64,000 nucleotides of DNA from Gallionella sp. UBA4121 (GTDB lineage: Bacteria; Pseudomonadota; Gammaproteobacteria; Burkholderiales; Gallionellaceae). The stretch spans positions 42,950-106,949 of the forward strand of contig DFWZ01000050.1 in the NCBI GenBank assembly GCA_002381565.1, in the 5' to 3' direction. Below the pieces are notes generated by a model. That model searched no databases. It was given only the letters and a program-made list of their open reading frames with translations, and had not been told where the DNA came from. How positions within the stretch are numbered: position 1 is the stretch's first letter; every line of letters starts with the position of its first letter. The position numbers and the translations under genes were made by a program. Positions 34,886 to 42,904 of this stretch are shown piece after piece.

Positions 34886-36402
34886 TGAAGAATGGATTGG
34901 TTGTTGTGGCAGAAGCGACCACCCCGAGTGTAAGTTTCGGCAAGTGAGTCAAAGGCTTTGAGCGGCGCGAGTTGATCCAGTCCCTTTTCAAGGATGGTTT
35001 TGACCACTTTGTAGTATGGTGTGCCGTAATGGTTGGCGCGTGAGCAGGCGGCTTCCAGACGGACAGCGCCGTATTTTTGTTTGAGTCGCAACACGCCCTG
35101 CACCGCACGCATCTTGATCAATACAGAGTCGCTGAACATCGCATGCACCAGCGCATGGCAGGCAGGTCCAACCTGTTGGGCGGTACTCAAACACCATTGC
35201 GTATCCTGCATTTGCCACGCCTGTGCTTCAGGTGGCATATGGTCATTCAAGGTGTGTCGTAACCCCTTACCTGTCAGCCGCACATGGCTGGCAACCGCCG
35301 CATGCTCGTGATACACCGTGATCATCGTGTCGGTGGCCTTCAACCACAGGTCCTGACCAGTCAGCTTGAAAGGCACTGAATAGTAGTTATTCTCAAACTG
35401 GACATGCGCGTCACGATGAACGGTAACCTCAGACCAGCTTGCCAATTCCGGCGGCACGGCAGGTAAGGCTGTGAGCAGGCCTTTTTCTACTTCTGCAAAG
35501 CGGTTGAGCGGCGCCTCGCGGGTCGTACCGTGAATGCGATTGCCGGCCTCGTTCATCACCCACGCCTGCAACTGACGGTTGGCATCTTCCAGATCACGGA
35601 ATTCGCGTAGTGGCAGGAAGCTACCTTTGATGTATTTGACGCCTGCCTCAACAATGCCTTTCTTTTGCGGGTCGCGTGGCGGACAAGGATCGATCTTGAA
35701 GCCGTAGCCTTCGGCGCATTCCGCATACGCCCGTTGCACCGTCGGCTCATGCACACAGGCTTTGATGATGGCACATTTGGCATTATCGATAATGACGCGC
35801 GACGGCACGCCTGAGAATGATTCAAATGCGCGTCGATGGCAACCCAGCCAGGTCGCGACTGTTTGGTCGCGGACGAACTCGGCATACTGGTGGCGCGACC
35901 AGCACAAGGTCATCACGAAGAACCATGTCTTGAATATCTCGCCGGTGTATACATCGGTGATCAGCGGGCCTGAACCGAAATCCACCTGAACTGCATCGGC
36001 CGGTTTGAACACCAGGCGTAACGGGACATCGGGCTGTTGCAGGGAAACGAGCTGGCTCAGAAAACGATGAACCGAGGAATAACTGCCGGTGTAACCATGA
36101 TTGCGCATCAGCGTGGCGTGGATGGTACTGCCCTGAATGCCGGACGCGTGCCATTTGGTCACCTGATCACGCCAAGGCTCCAGCGTGGAAAGACAATTGG
36201 CAGGCAACGCATCCTTGCGCTCAAACAGCGTGGCGAGAACACCGTCATCAGGCAGTGGCCGATCAGGAGAAAGCCAGCCCTGTTCGCCAGCCATCTCGCG
36301 AACCTGAGCGAGCTTTTTACGACCCATCGTTTTTGATCGGGCAATATCCCGATCGGAATCACCCTGGCGCATGCGCACCAAAGCATTGCGGTATTGATAC
36401 AT
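34882..36402 (-). CDS. istA: IS21-family transposase IstA
   Basis: DDE transposase of about 506 residues. N-terminal HTH (MRQGDSDRDIARSKTMGRKKL), DDE core with VQVDFGSGPL, VIIDNAKCAI and KGIVEAGVKYIKG, then the C-terminal beta-barrel region. The start at 36402 follows GGAGG; an in-frame start at 36429 lies upstream. No frameshift is seen, so the element looks active. Confidence 0.95.
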   Translation of the reverse strand: MYQYRNALVRMRQGDSDRDIARSKTMGRKKLAQVREMAGEQGWLSPDRPLPDDGVLATLFERKDALPANCLSTLEPWRDQVTKWHASGIQGSTIHATLMRNHGYTGSYSSVHRFLSQLVSLQQPDVPLRLVFKPADAVQVDFGSGPLITDVYTGEIFKTWFFVMTLCWSRHQYAEFVRDQTVATWLGCHRRAFESFSGVPSRVIIDNAKCAIIKACVHEPTVQRAYAECAEGYGFKIDPCPPRDPQKKGIVEAGVKYIKGSFLPLREFRDLEDANRQLQAWVMNEAGNRIHGTTREAPLNRFAEVEKGLLTALPAVPPELASWSEVTVHRDAHVQFENNYYSVPFKLTGQDLWLKATDTMITVYHEHAAVASHVRLTGKGLRHTLNDHMPPEAQAWQMQDTQWCLSTAQQVGPACHALVHAMFSDSVLIKMRAVQGVLRLKQKYGAVRLEAACSRANHYGTPYYKVVKTILEKGLDQLAPLKAFDSLAETYTRGGRFCHNNQSILQ

Positions 36403-36622
36403 CTCGAACCTCCGTCTAGTCACAACCATCTCCTCGGCAAAATGCCGCGAGTCTAGTTGCTCAATGAAAGTTCGAGCCCCTGATAAAGGTTCAAAGTGGC
36501 GCCTTAACGCCGGAAATCTGGTGGCGCCATTACGCCGAACATAAAGTGGCGCCTTTATGCCGAAAGTTTACTGGCGCCATTACGCCGAAAACGAAATGGC
36601 TCCATGACGCCGAAAGTTCACA

Positions 36623-36724
36623 ATAGCTCAGTTCGTGCTCGATTACCTCACGCGGACGCCCATTAACGATGATTGAAGATGTCTTGTTGTGACCAGAGTC
36701 TTGGTCGGAATGGCTATTGCTCAT
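36623..36724 (-). pseudogene. Multiubiquitin-domain gene, 5' fragment
   Basis: First ~34 codons of the interrupted ubiquitin-like gene: MSNSHSDQDSGHNK, then SSIIVNGRPREVIEHELSY, the first beta hairpin of the multiubiquitin domain. AAGGAAATC precedes the ATG. The frame runs on into IS sequence and ends after ~64 residues, so a short hybrid could be made. With the 3' fragment at 33759-33926 it forms a complete single-domain protein. Confidence 0.88.
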
Positions 36725-36767
36725 GATTTGATTTCCTTATGGATAAATTTAAAAATATATTCAGTGC

Positions 36768-36938
36768 TTATTTTTCTTTCCGTACACCCTTGAACGGCTG
36801 TCCGTCAGATTTAACATCCATGAATCTGCCATCATTCGCGTTGCGTTTAACCCAGTGACCTGTTGGCGTTTGAGTCTGAGAGCGTTGACGTACCGCTCCA
36901 TTGCGATGACCGTCACCTTTGGGGGGATTTGTTGCCAT
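36768..36938 (-). CDS. Small basic protein upstream of the ubiquitin-like operon
   Basis: 56 residues from the ATG at 36938 (AAAGGAATAG before it), starting MATNPPKGDGHRNGAVRQRS and ending GQPFKGVRKEK. Rich in Gly, Arg, Lys, probably disordered, nucleic-acid binding by composition only. It precedes the multiubiquitin gene by 43 bases and likely shares its promoter. I have a sense of similar small proteins in other islands but cannot name a family. Confidence 0.6.
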   Translation of the reverse strand: MATNPPKGDGHRNGAVRQRSQTQTPTGHWVKRNANDGRFMDVKSDGQPFKGVRKEK

Positions 36939-36952
36939 ATCTATTCCTTTCA

Positions 36953-36994
36953 AGTTAATAAAGTATTGATTTAGCCAATGTGATTATATTAACT
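36953..36994. promoter_or_regulatory. Inverted-repeat operator candidate between the divergent units
   Basis: AGTTAATA (36953-36960) and TATTAACT (36987-36994) are perfect 8-base inverted arms, 26 bases apart. They lie in the divergent promoter of the 56-aa/ubiquitin-like genes and the WYL regulator gene. Repressors of the BrxR/CapW type bind such sites in defence islands. Confidence 0.45.
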
Positions 36995-37062
36995 AATCTT
37001 TTTGATTATGTAAAGCGCGCAAAATGGTTGCACAAATTCAGCCCATTGTTTAGAATTCCTCC

Positions 37063-37974
37063 ATGCATTCAAAATCAATCGTTAGCACCCATCCTATTTC
37101 CATCCAACATATAAGCCAGTCTCAACGAGAGAGGCTGGCTTATATTGAATTTAGACTGTATTTTCTAGGCGAGGCTCGTCGCCAAGATTTAATTCAGCGG
37201 TTTGGGACAGCTCCTGCCGTTGCGACAAGAGATTTCGCACAATACAAAGAACTCTTTCCGCACAACATTGGCTTTGATAACAAAAAAAAATGCCATGTAA
37301 TAGGAAATGACTTTTCACCAGCTTTCAACCATATCCCCGAAAGGGTGCTGACAGCCTTGTCGCAAGGTTTTGGTGACGGGGGGGCTTCTGCTGGCGGCGC
37401 ACTCCTTCCTTGTGAACTTCCCCCAATATTAAATCGCCCATCAATGATGATTCTTGCGCCAGTTGCTCGTGCGATTCATCAAAACAAGGCGATCAGCCTG
37501 AAGTATCAGTCCCACACAAGCGGAGCATCGAAGCGGGAGATAGTGCCATTTGCTTTAGTAAATGATGGACTTCGTTGGCATGTCCGAGCATTTAACCGGA
37601 AGGATCAAGATTTTCGTGATTTTGTTCTTACTCGCATGGACTCGACCTCAATTATCGAAGACAGCCCAGTTCAGAGTCATGAACTATCATCTGCTGATAT
37701 TCAGTGGAATCGAATTGTTGAGTTAGATCTAGTACCCCATCCAATTCAGAAACGTCCCGAGGTTATTGAGGGAGACTTCGGCATGATAGATGGTGTATTA
37801 CACATAAAAGTGAGAGCAGCAGTCGCCGGGTATGTGCTGCGCCAGTGGATTGTTGACTGCAGCCACAACCACAAACTTGAAGGACAGGAATACAGACTTT
37901 GGCTCAGAAACCATCTTGCACTCTATGGTGTATCCAGTGCAATGTTTGCTCCTGGATATGAAACTCCTAAATAA
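37063..37974 (+). CDS. WYL-domain transcriptional regulator (BrxR/CapW type)
   Basis: 303 residues: N-terminal winged HTH (RLAYIEFRLYFLGEARRQDLIQRFG in parts), a central WYL domain (KAISLKYQSHTSGASKREIVPFA; LRWHVRAFNRKDQDFRDF) and a C-terminal WCX extension (AGYVLRQWIVDCS). Such regulators repress defence operons and respond to nucleic acid or nucleotide signals. It is transcribed away from the ubiquitin-like operon; the palindrome between them is a likely operator. Confidence 0.85.
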   Translation: MHSKSIVSTHPISIQHISQSQRERLAYIEFRLYFLGEARRQDLIQRFGTAPAVATRDFAQYKELFPHNIGFDNKKKCHVIGNDFSPAFNHIPERVLTALSQGFGDGGASAGGALLPCELPPILNRPSMMILAPVARAIHQNKAISLKYQSHTSGASKREIVPFALVNDGLRWHVRAFNRKDQDFRDFVLTRMDSTSIIEDSPVQSHELSSADIQWNRIVELDLVPHPIQKRPEVIEGDFGMIDGVLHIKVRAAVAGYVLRQWIVDCSHNHKLEGQEYRLWLRNHLALYGVSSAMFAPGYETPK

Positions 37975-38001
37975 GAATTCCCACTTTGACGTTTAGGTAA
38001 T

Positions 38002-38163
38002 CTATTTTTGATCTGTGGTAAATGCCAATGCCAAACAAATTCGACTAGGATTATCTTCCATTCTTTCTCTGAGTATCTTCACTGGCGATGGGGTCAGCTT
38101 GAATGCCTCATAGCTTCGTGCCGGACGGCCTGTCGGCTGCGGTAGTTTTGTTTTGTCGGCCAT
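38002..38163 (-). CDS. Small hypothetical protein convergent with the WYL gene
   Basis: 53 residues from the ATG at 38163 (GGGAG ribosome site), starting MADKTKLPQPTGRPARSYEA and ending LALAFTTDQK. Basic N-terminal half, no known family. The longer upstream frame to 38211 lacks a ribosome site. The stretch 38164-38570 has no other credible gene. Confidence 0.4.
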   Translation of the reverse strand: MADKTKLPQPTGRPARSYEAFKLTPSPVKILRERMEDNPSRICLALAFTTDQK

Positions 38164-38570
38164 GTTAAAACTCCCTGCCACTAAACCAGAGCCAGCCCTA
38201 GGCCGCCACACAAAACGTGTTCGCCACGGTCAAGACTGCCAAACAGTTTTGACCAGTCAGAAAAAACAGCCCAGATGCAAGGCCAATTGCGCAGAACAGG
38301 ACAAAGCCGATTCGGTAAAGGCCATTGCGCAATTCAAACCTTTGGCTGAGTCGACAACCCCATACCTAGCGCGTCATTTTGCGCCGATCAAAAACAAACA
38401 CTGTATCCCCAATAAATAGCTGACGCCACCGCTATAGTGGTGTAGTTCAATGGCAATATGATTTATAGACTTACCGAATATGGTGCACTGTTCACGCATT
38501 TACAACACACATACTTTTATGTGTTTACATCAAAAATACCATTAGTTTCATGTGCCATACAGAGATTTAG

Positions 38571-38621
38571 ATTTGCAAGGCAAATCATTTTCTGTGTATT
38601 ACACCGAGGATTTGTTATAAT
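38571..38621 (+). promoter_or_regulatory. Promoter and palindromic operator of the methyltransferase cassette
   Basis: The palindrome ATTTGCAAGGCAAAT (38571-38585) lies upstream of a perfect -10 TATAAT (38616-38621). The ATG of the HTH gene is only eight bases after the -10, so the mRNA is probably leaderless. The palindrome could be the binding site of that HTH protein. Confidence 0.6.
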
Positions 38622-38628
38622 TTTAAAT

Positions 38629-38937
38629 ATGACCTACGCAGAATTCCGGCGACAGCTTGGAAAGGCGGGGCTAACCGCGAAAGGGTTTGCCATGCTAATC
38701 AAGCAAACGCCAAACTCCATTACTAATTACGCCACTCATGGTGAAGTGCCGCCGCATCTGGCGATCATCGCCGCGCTTATGGGGGACATGGCTGAATCCG
38801 GGCTAGACTTCCAGACTACACTGGCTCGTATTCAATTCGATGCCAGCAAGCCACGCGGAGGTACAGTAAAAGGGAAGTTTGGTGGTAGCAAGCAGCCTGA
38901 TATGTTCATTGTCGGCAAGAAAATGGAGCAGCCGTGA
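38629..38937 (+). CDS. Small HTH regulator heading the methyltransferase cassette
   Basis: 102 residues. MTYAEFRRQLGKAGLTAKGFAML is followed by QTPNSITNYATHGEVPPHLAIIAALM, a Cro/XRE-like helix-turn-helix. The C terminus is basic (GGTVKGKFGGSKQ). The start at 38629 follows a -10 box directly and has no ribosome site, fitting leaderless translation; the longer frame to 38458 would start before the promoter. The stop overlaps the GTG start of the first methyltransferase by four bases, so it is a C-protein-like or repressor-like partner of the cassette. Confidence 0.7.
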   Translation: MTYAEFRRQLGKAGLTAKGFAMLIKQTPNSITNYATHGEVPPHLAIIAALMGDMAESGLDFQTTLARIQFDASKPRGGTVKGKFGGSKQPDMFIVGKKMEQP

Positions 38938-40847
38938 CTGTCACCGTGCCTAATATTGTACCCCTGCGACTCGAACCGGCCCACATCCGCGATGCGGTGT
39001 GTCACACCATCCAGAGTAGTGCTCCCTGCGTCTATAACCACATTGACAAGATAAGCGACGCCCACCGACTGAAAGAACTTTACTCTAAGCCCCTCCCTTC
39101 CACGCGGACGGGACCGCTCTACAACGCTTTTTCGTACCCGACGAAAATCTCGCCGGAGGCAATCGCTGTATTTATCGCCACGCACACAGCCCCTGGTGCC
39201 ACCGTACTCGACACTTTCGGCGGGAGCGGAACGACGGGCATCGCGGCCCTGCTTTGCGACAAGCCAACGCCCGCAATGGAGTCGATGGCAAGGGAACTAG
39301 GTGTCACTCCCAAGTGGGGGCCGAGGAAGGTGATCCTGCACGAAATAGGGACATTGGGTTCGTTCGTTTCTGCCACCCTTTGCGCGCCGCCTGAACCAGA
39401 ACGGTTCGCAAAGGCCGCCGCCGAGCTTTGCGAGAAGGGTCGCGCAGCTATTGGCTGGATGTATGCCACCGAAGGACCGGATGGCGAAACAGGCAGGCTT
39501 CGGCACGCCATTTGGTCAGATGTGCTCATCTGTCCATCCTGCCGTGCGGAGACGTCCTACTTGGACGCAGTGCTGCTTTACGAACCTCTTCGTTTCGCCG
39601 ATGCGTTTGAATGCCCCTGTTGCAAAAAGAAGCACAATGTGAACGACTGTCTTCGCGCGGTAGAAACTGTGCGGGACGATTTTCTGGGTAAGGACGTGGA
39701 AAGGAAGAAGCGTGTGCTATCCAGAATTTACGGCGTCAGCGGCAAAAGTAAATGGCAACGCGCTCCGACGAAAGCAGACTTGGACCTTTTTGCTCGCATC
39801 GAATCCTCCGCCATTCCTTCCGGAGCTCCGATGAGCGAGATAGAATGGGGAGATTTGCACCGGGCTGGCTATCATCGTGGCATCACGCATTTGCACCACT
39901 TCTACACGCGCAGGAACTTCGTGGCCATAGCGACGATGTGGGCGTTGGCCCAAACATTCCCAGAGGACGTACGCGATGCGCTCAAACTACTGGTACTCAG
40001 CTACAACTCAACGCACTCGACGCTGATGACTCGCGTCGTGGTAAAGAAAGGTCAAGGGGATCTTGTCCTTACGGGGTCCCAAAGCGGCGTACTCTACGTG
40101 AGTGGACTTCCTGTGGAAAAAAACATCATCAAGGGGATGGAGCGCAAGTCAAAGTCTTTTCGCGACGCTTTTGCCCTACTTCATGGTAGCAGAAGCGTCG
40201 TCCGAGTCGTCAACGAGAGCAGCGAAAAGATTTCTCTTCCTGATTCGTCCGTAGACTACGTGTTTACCGATCCTCCTTTCGGGAATTACATTCCATACGC
40301 CGAAATCAACCAGATCAATGAACTCTGGCTGGGCAAAACCACTGACCGTGAGCGCGAAATCATCGTCAGCGAAGCTCAGGGAAAAGAGGTCTCGCACTAC
40401 GGACGTATGATGGGTGACGTTTTCTCAGAAATCGCGCGCGTGCTCAAACCCGAAGGGCTGGCAACGGTCGTTTTCCATTCGGCCAAGGCAGATGTCTGGC
40501 GCGCCCTCTCGGGGGCTTACAGTGGAGCCGGTCTGCGGGTAGAAGCTACGAGCGTCCTCGACAAAATCCAAGCAAGTTTCAAACAGGTCGTTTCCGACGT
40601 GTCGGTCAAGGGAGATCCACTTCTTCTGCTTTCGAAGGGTACCGCAACTAGCGTCTCCGGAATTGACCCGGAACGGGTGGCCAACGAAGTTCTGGCCTGC
40701 GCATTGGGACTCGGCCCCGAGGAAAGGGAGCCGCAGCGACTCTATTCGCGCTTTGTGGCACGTTGCCTCGAGCTAGGAATGGATGTTCATATAGACGCAC
40801 GCGAGTTTTACGGGCGTGCCAACGAGATGCTAGGAAAAGCCGCGTGA
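38934..40847 (+). CDS. DNA methyltransferase-like protein 1 (FGGSGT/DPPF, zinc-ribbon insertion)
   Basis: 637 residues. SAM-binding motif I is VLDTFGGSGT (Asp93-Thr100); the catalytic motif IV DPPF is at 446-449 in YVFTDPPFGNYIPYAEI, about 350 residues later. The gap holds a zinc-ribbon-like region (CPSCRAETS...CPCCKKK). The motif order I before IV and the NINELWLG-type block suit amino-methyltransferases of the DUF1156-like type. It starts at a GTG overlapping the HTH gene and its stop overlaps the next gene, so the three enzymes are translationally coupled. The target base and sequence cannot be read from sequence. Confidence 0.8.
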   Translation: MTVTVPNIVPLRLEPAHIRDAVCHTIQSSAPCVYNHIDKISDAHRLKELYSKPLPSTRTGPLYNAFSYPTKISPEAIAVFIATHTAPGATVLDTFGGSGTTGIAALLCDKPTPAMESMARELGVTPKWGPRKVILHEIGTLGSFVSATLCAPPEPERFAKAAAELCEKGRAAIGWMYATEGPDGETGRLRHAIWSDVLICPSCRAETSYLDAVLLYEPLRFADAFECPCCKKKHNVNDCLRAVETVRDDFLGKDVERKKRVLSRIYGVSGKSKWQRAPTKADLDLFARIESSAIPSGAPMSEIEWGDLHRAGYHRGITHLHHFYTRRNFVAIATMWALAQTFPEDVRDALKLLVLSYNSTHSTLMTRVVVKKGQGDLVLTGSQSGVLYVSGLPVEKNIIKGMERKSKSFRDAFALLHGSRSVVRVVNESSEKISLPDSSVDYVFTDPPFGNYIPYAEINQINELWLGKTTDREREIIVSEAQGKEVSHYGRMMGDVFSEIARVLKPEGLATVVFHSAKADVWRALSGAYSGAGLRVEATSVLDKIQASFKQVVSDVSVKGDPLLLLSKGTATSVSGIDPERVANEVLACALGLGPEEREPQRLYSRFVARCLELGMDVHIDAREFYGRANEMLGKAA

Positions 40848-42904
40848 GTCCCGCAGCGCTCTTGGCGGCGCAGGAAGGATTTTATGGGGAGGCTGATCGT
40901 CGCAAACGCCTCGGGCAGTATTTCTCGGGCATCGGCCTCGCACGTCTGCTTGGAGCACTAGCGGGAGCCGAGCAAGCCAGTTCGATAGTAGATCCGATGG
41001 CTGGCAGCGGTGACATGCTGGTCGGATGCCTTGCTCTCGGCGCCCGACCGGAACACATGGCAGCCATCGATATTGACCCAGTTGCGAGCACCGTTTGCGC
41101 TGATCGGGTGCATGAAGCACGCTGCCTGTTAGGCAGTGCTTTCGACCCGTCCGTCCTTGCCAGGCTTCCCCTTCGCGAATGGGATCTCGTTATAACGAAT
41201 CCTCCTTACGTGCGCTACCAAAGCATGACTAGGGGCGCCGGCAGAAATTTCAAACTACCGGGAACCGTAGAAGTTAGAAACGGACTGATGAAAGCCCTCG
41301 ATGACATGACGGCTCTCGACGAAACGGACAAAAATCTGTTTCGGTCCATGGTCTCCGGCTATTCAGGCCTGTCCGACCTCGCGGTACCCTCTTGGATACT
41401 CTGCGCCGCCATGGTATCCGTCGGCGGACGTTTAGCCCTCGTGGTTCCGGAATCCTGGCTGAGCCGTGATTACGCAACGGTCATCCATTACCTTCTGTTG
41501 CGTTGGTTTCGCATCGAACACGTCGTTGAGGACGAGCACGCTGCATGGTTCGACGATGCTCAGGTCAAGACGACCTTATTGATCGCACGCAGAGTAAAGC
41601 GCAGGGACGGGGCTTTTGACTGGGACGACGGTGATATTTTCGCCCGAATGAGGGTGACCGGAAAAGCGGCCAGCCCGGAAGGCCCCATCGCACGACTTTT
41701 CCCGGGAAAGAAAAACCCAGAAGTGCTTTTTGCCGCCAAGGCAAAAAAGGTTTTGGCTTCTGGTACCGGCTTTGAGGAAGATCTCATCTCGGCTTTCCCA
41801 GCATCGTTGGGACGCGTGGCTGCGAATCTGGAGACGGTATGTTCCAAGCAAAAATGGTTCTCCTCCGTCGGGGAGAAGGACTCCGGGCGCTCCGTCGCCT
41901 GTGTCCCCCCGGATGCCTTAGTGACGTGGTTAAACGGCGCCAAGGGCAGACCGCTCGCTCCCTTGGAATCGATCGGGGTCTTGGTAGGGCAGGGTCTGCG
42001 CACGGGCGCCAATGGGTTTTTCTACGTCACACGTTTTTCGGACAACGGGACAGATGCTCTAATCTACCCTCACTGCGTCCCGGGCGTCCGCAATGCCACA
42101 GCTCCCCTAGTTTGCCTACGGCCGGTCGTCCGCCGGCAGTCAGAATTGCCCAAAGGGTTTGCAATTTGTGAGGACAATTTGGCGAGCCGAGTCCTCGACT
42201 TGCGCTCCATAGCACTTCCGGAAGACATCAAAGCAGGCGGAAGTGATGCTCAGAAAGCCTATGCTCCAATGCCTGAGGGATTGGCATCCTTCGTCCGAAA
42301 AGCCGCACTCGCGGACTTTGGAGCAAACGATGAACCGAGGCATATCTATGAACTTTCTGCGGTCGCCCCAAACATCCGCAAGGGTAATGCCTCCAAGGGT
42401 CTCGCACCGCGATTCTGGTACATGCTACCCGACTTCGCACCCCGCCATCAGCCCGACCTTCTTGTGCCCCGCGTAAACGGTGGAACTCCCAAGGCTTGGA
42501 TTGTCACTGACCGTGACGTACTGGTAGATGCAAACTTTGCAACGCTGCGTGTAGATGGAAGTGGGCCGGACGCTCACGCCCTTCTCGCTCTCCTTAACTC
42601 AACTTGGTGTTGCGCCGCGTTGGAATACGGCGCCTCCGTCATGGGAGGCGGCGCTTTGAAAGTCGAGGCGGCCCACCTCCGGCGTATGCCAGTCCCCATG
42701 CTCGGCGCGGATGAATGGTGCCGTCTGTCCGCTTTGGGGTGTCGCTTAGCCGACGGCGTAGGGGGAATCGAAGACATCGATCGACTGGTGGCCTCCGCCC
42801 TCTTGGGACGCGTAGCAAACATGAAAGAAATTTCCGCTCTCTCTCTCATAGCCGAGGAAGGAAGACAACGCCGCGAAAACCACAAGAAGAAAAAAGGAAC
42901 CTAA
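40844..42904 (+). CDS. DNA methyltransferase-like protein 2 (N6-adenine type, NPPY)
   Basis: 686 residues from the GTG at 40844, which overlaps the previous stop. KRLGQYFS near residues 21-28 is the usual start of gamma-class adenine methyltransferases. Motif I is VDPMAGSGDM (Asp50), and motif IV is NPPY (119-122). The remaining ~550 residues contain a probable target recognition domain (SVMGGGALKVEAAHLRRMPVPML near the C terminus, as in type IIG/BREX-like enzymes). No nuclease or helicase motif seen. The intermediate start at 40763 would lie inside the previous gene. Confidence 0.82.
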   Translation: MSPAALLAAQEGFYGEADRRKRLGQYFSGIGLARLLGALAGAEQASSIVDPMAGSGDMLVGCLALGARPEHMAAIDIDPVASTVCADRVHEARCLLGSAFDPSVLARLPLREWDLVITNPPYVRYQSMTRGAGRNFKLPGTVEVRNGLMKALDDMTALDETDKNLFRSMVSGYSGLSDLAVPSWILCAAMVSVGGRLALVVPESWLSRDYATVIHYLLLRWFRIEHVVEDEHAAWFDDAQVKTTLLIARRVKRRDGAFDWDDGDIFARMRVTGKAASPEGPIARLFPGKKNPEVLFAAKAKKVLASGTGFEEDLISAFPASLGRVAANLETVCSKQKWFSSVGEKDSGRSVACVPPDALVTWLNGAKGRPLAPLESIGVLVGQGLRTGANGFFYVTRFSDNGTDALIYPHCVPGVRNATAPLVCLRPVVRRQSELPKGFAICEDNLASRVLDLRSIALPEDIKAGGSDAQKAYAPMPEGLASFVRKAALADFGANDEPRHIYELSAVAPNIRKGNASKGLAPRFWYMLPDFAPRHQPDLLVPRVNGGTPKAWIVTDRDVLVDANFATLRVDGSGPDAHALLALLNSTWCCAALEYGASVMGGGALKVEAAHLRRMPVPMLGADEWCRLSALGCRLADGVGGIEDIDRLVASALLGRVANMKEISALSLIAEEGRQRRENHKKKKGT

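Larger units (their letters stand above)
33932..36622. mobile_element. IS21-family insertion sequence
   Basis: 2,691 bases with istA and istB, starting TGTCAC and ending in GTTCACA. The terminal 25 bases of both ends match at 18 positions, and internal copies of a TGGCGCC...GCCGAAA repeat lie at both ends (for example 36505-36622), as in IS21 transposase-binding repeats. A 5-bp duplication ATAGC flanks it (33927-33931, 36623-36627). It interrupts the ubiquitin-like gene. The duplications are still perfect, so the insertion is probably recent. Confidence 0.93.

Noticed and set aside
38153..38419. 88-aa plus-strand ORF near the WYL gene
   Set aside because: Low-complexity Lys/Gln/Ala composition, no ribosome site, overlaps a better minus-strand candidate.
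38458..38628. N-terminal extension of the HTH protein
   Set aside because: A perfect -10 TATAAT and the palindrome lie inside it, and the HTH fold starts at 38629.
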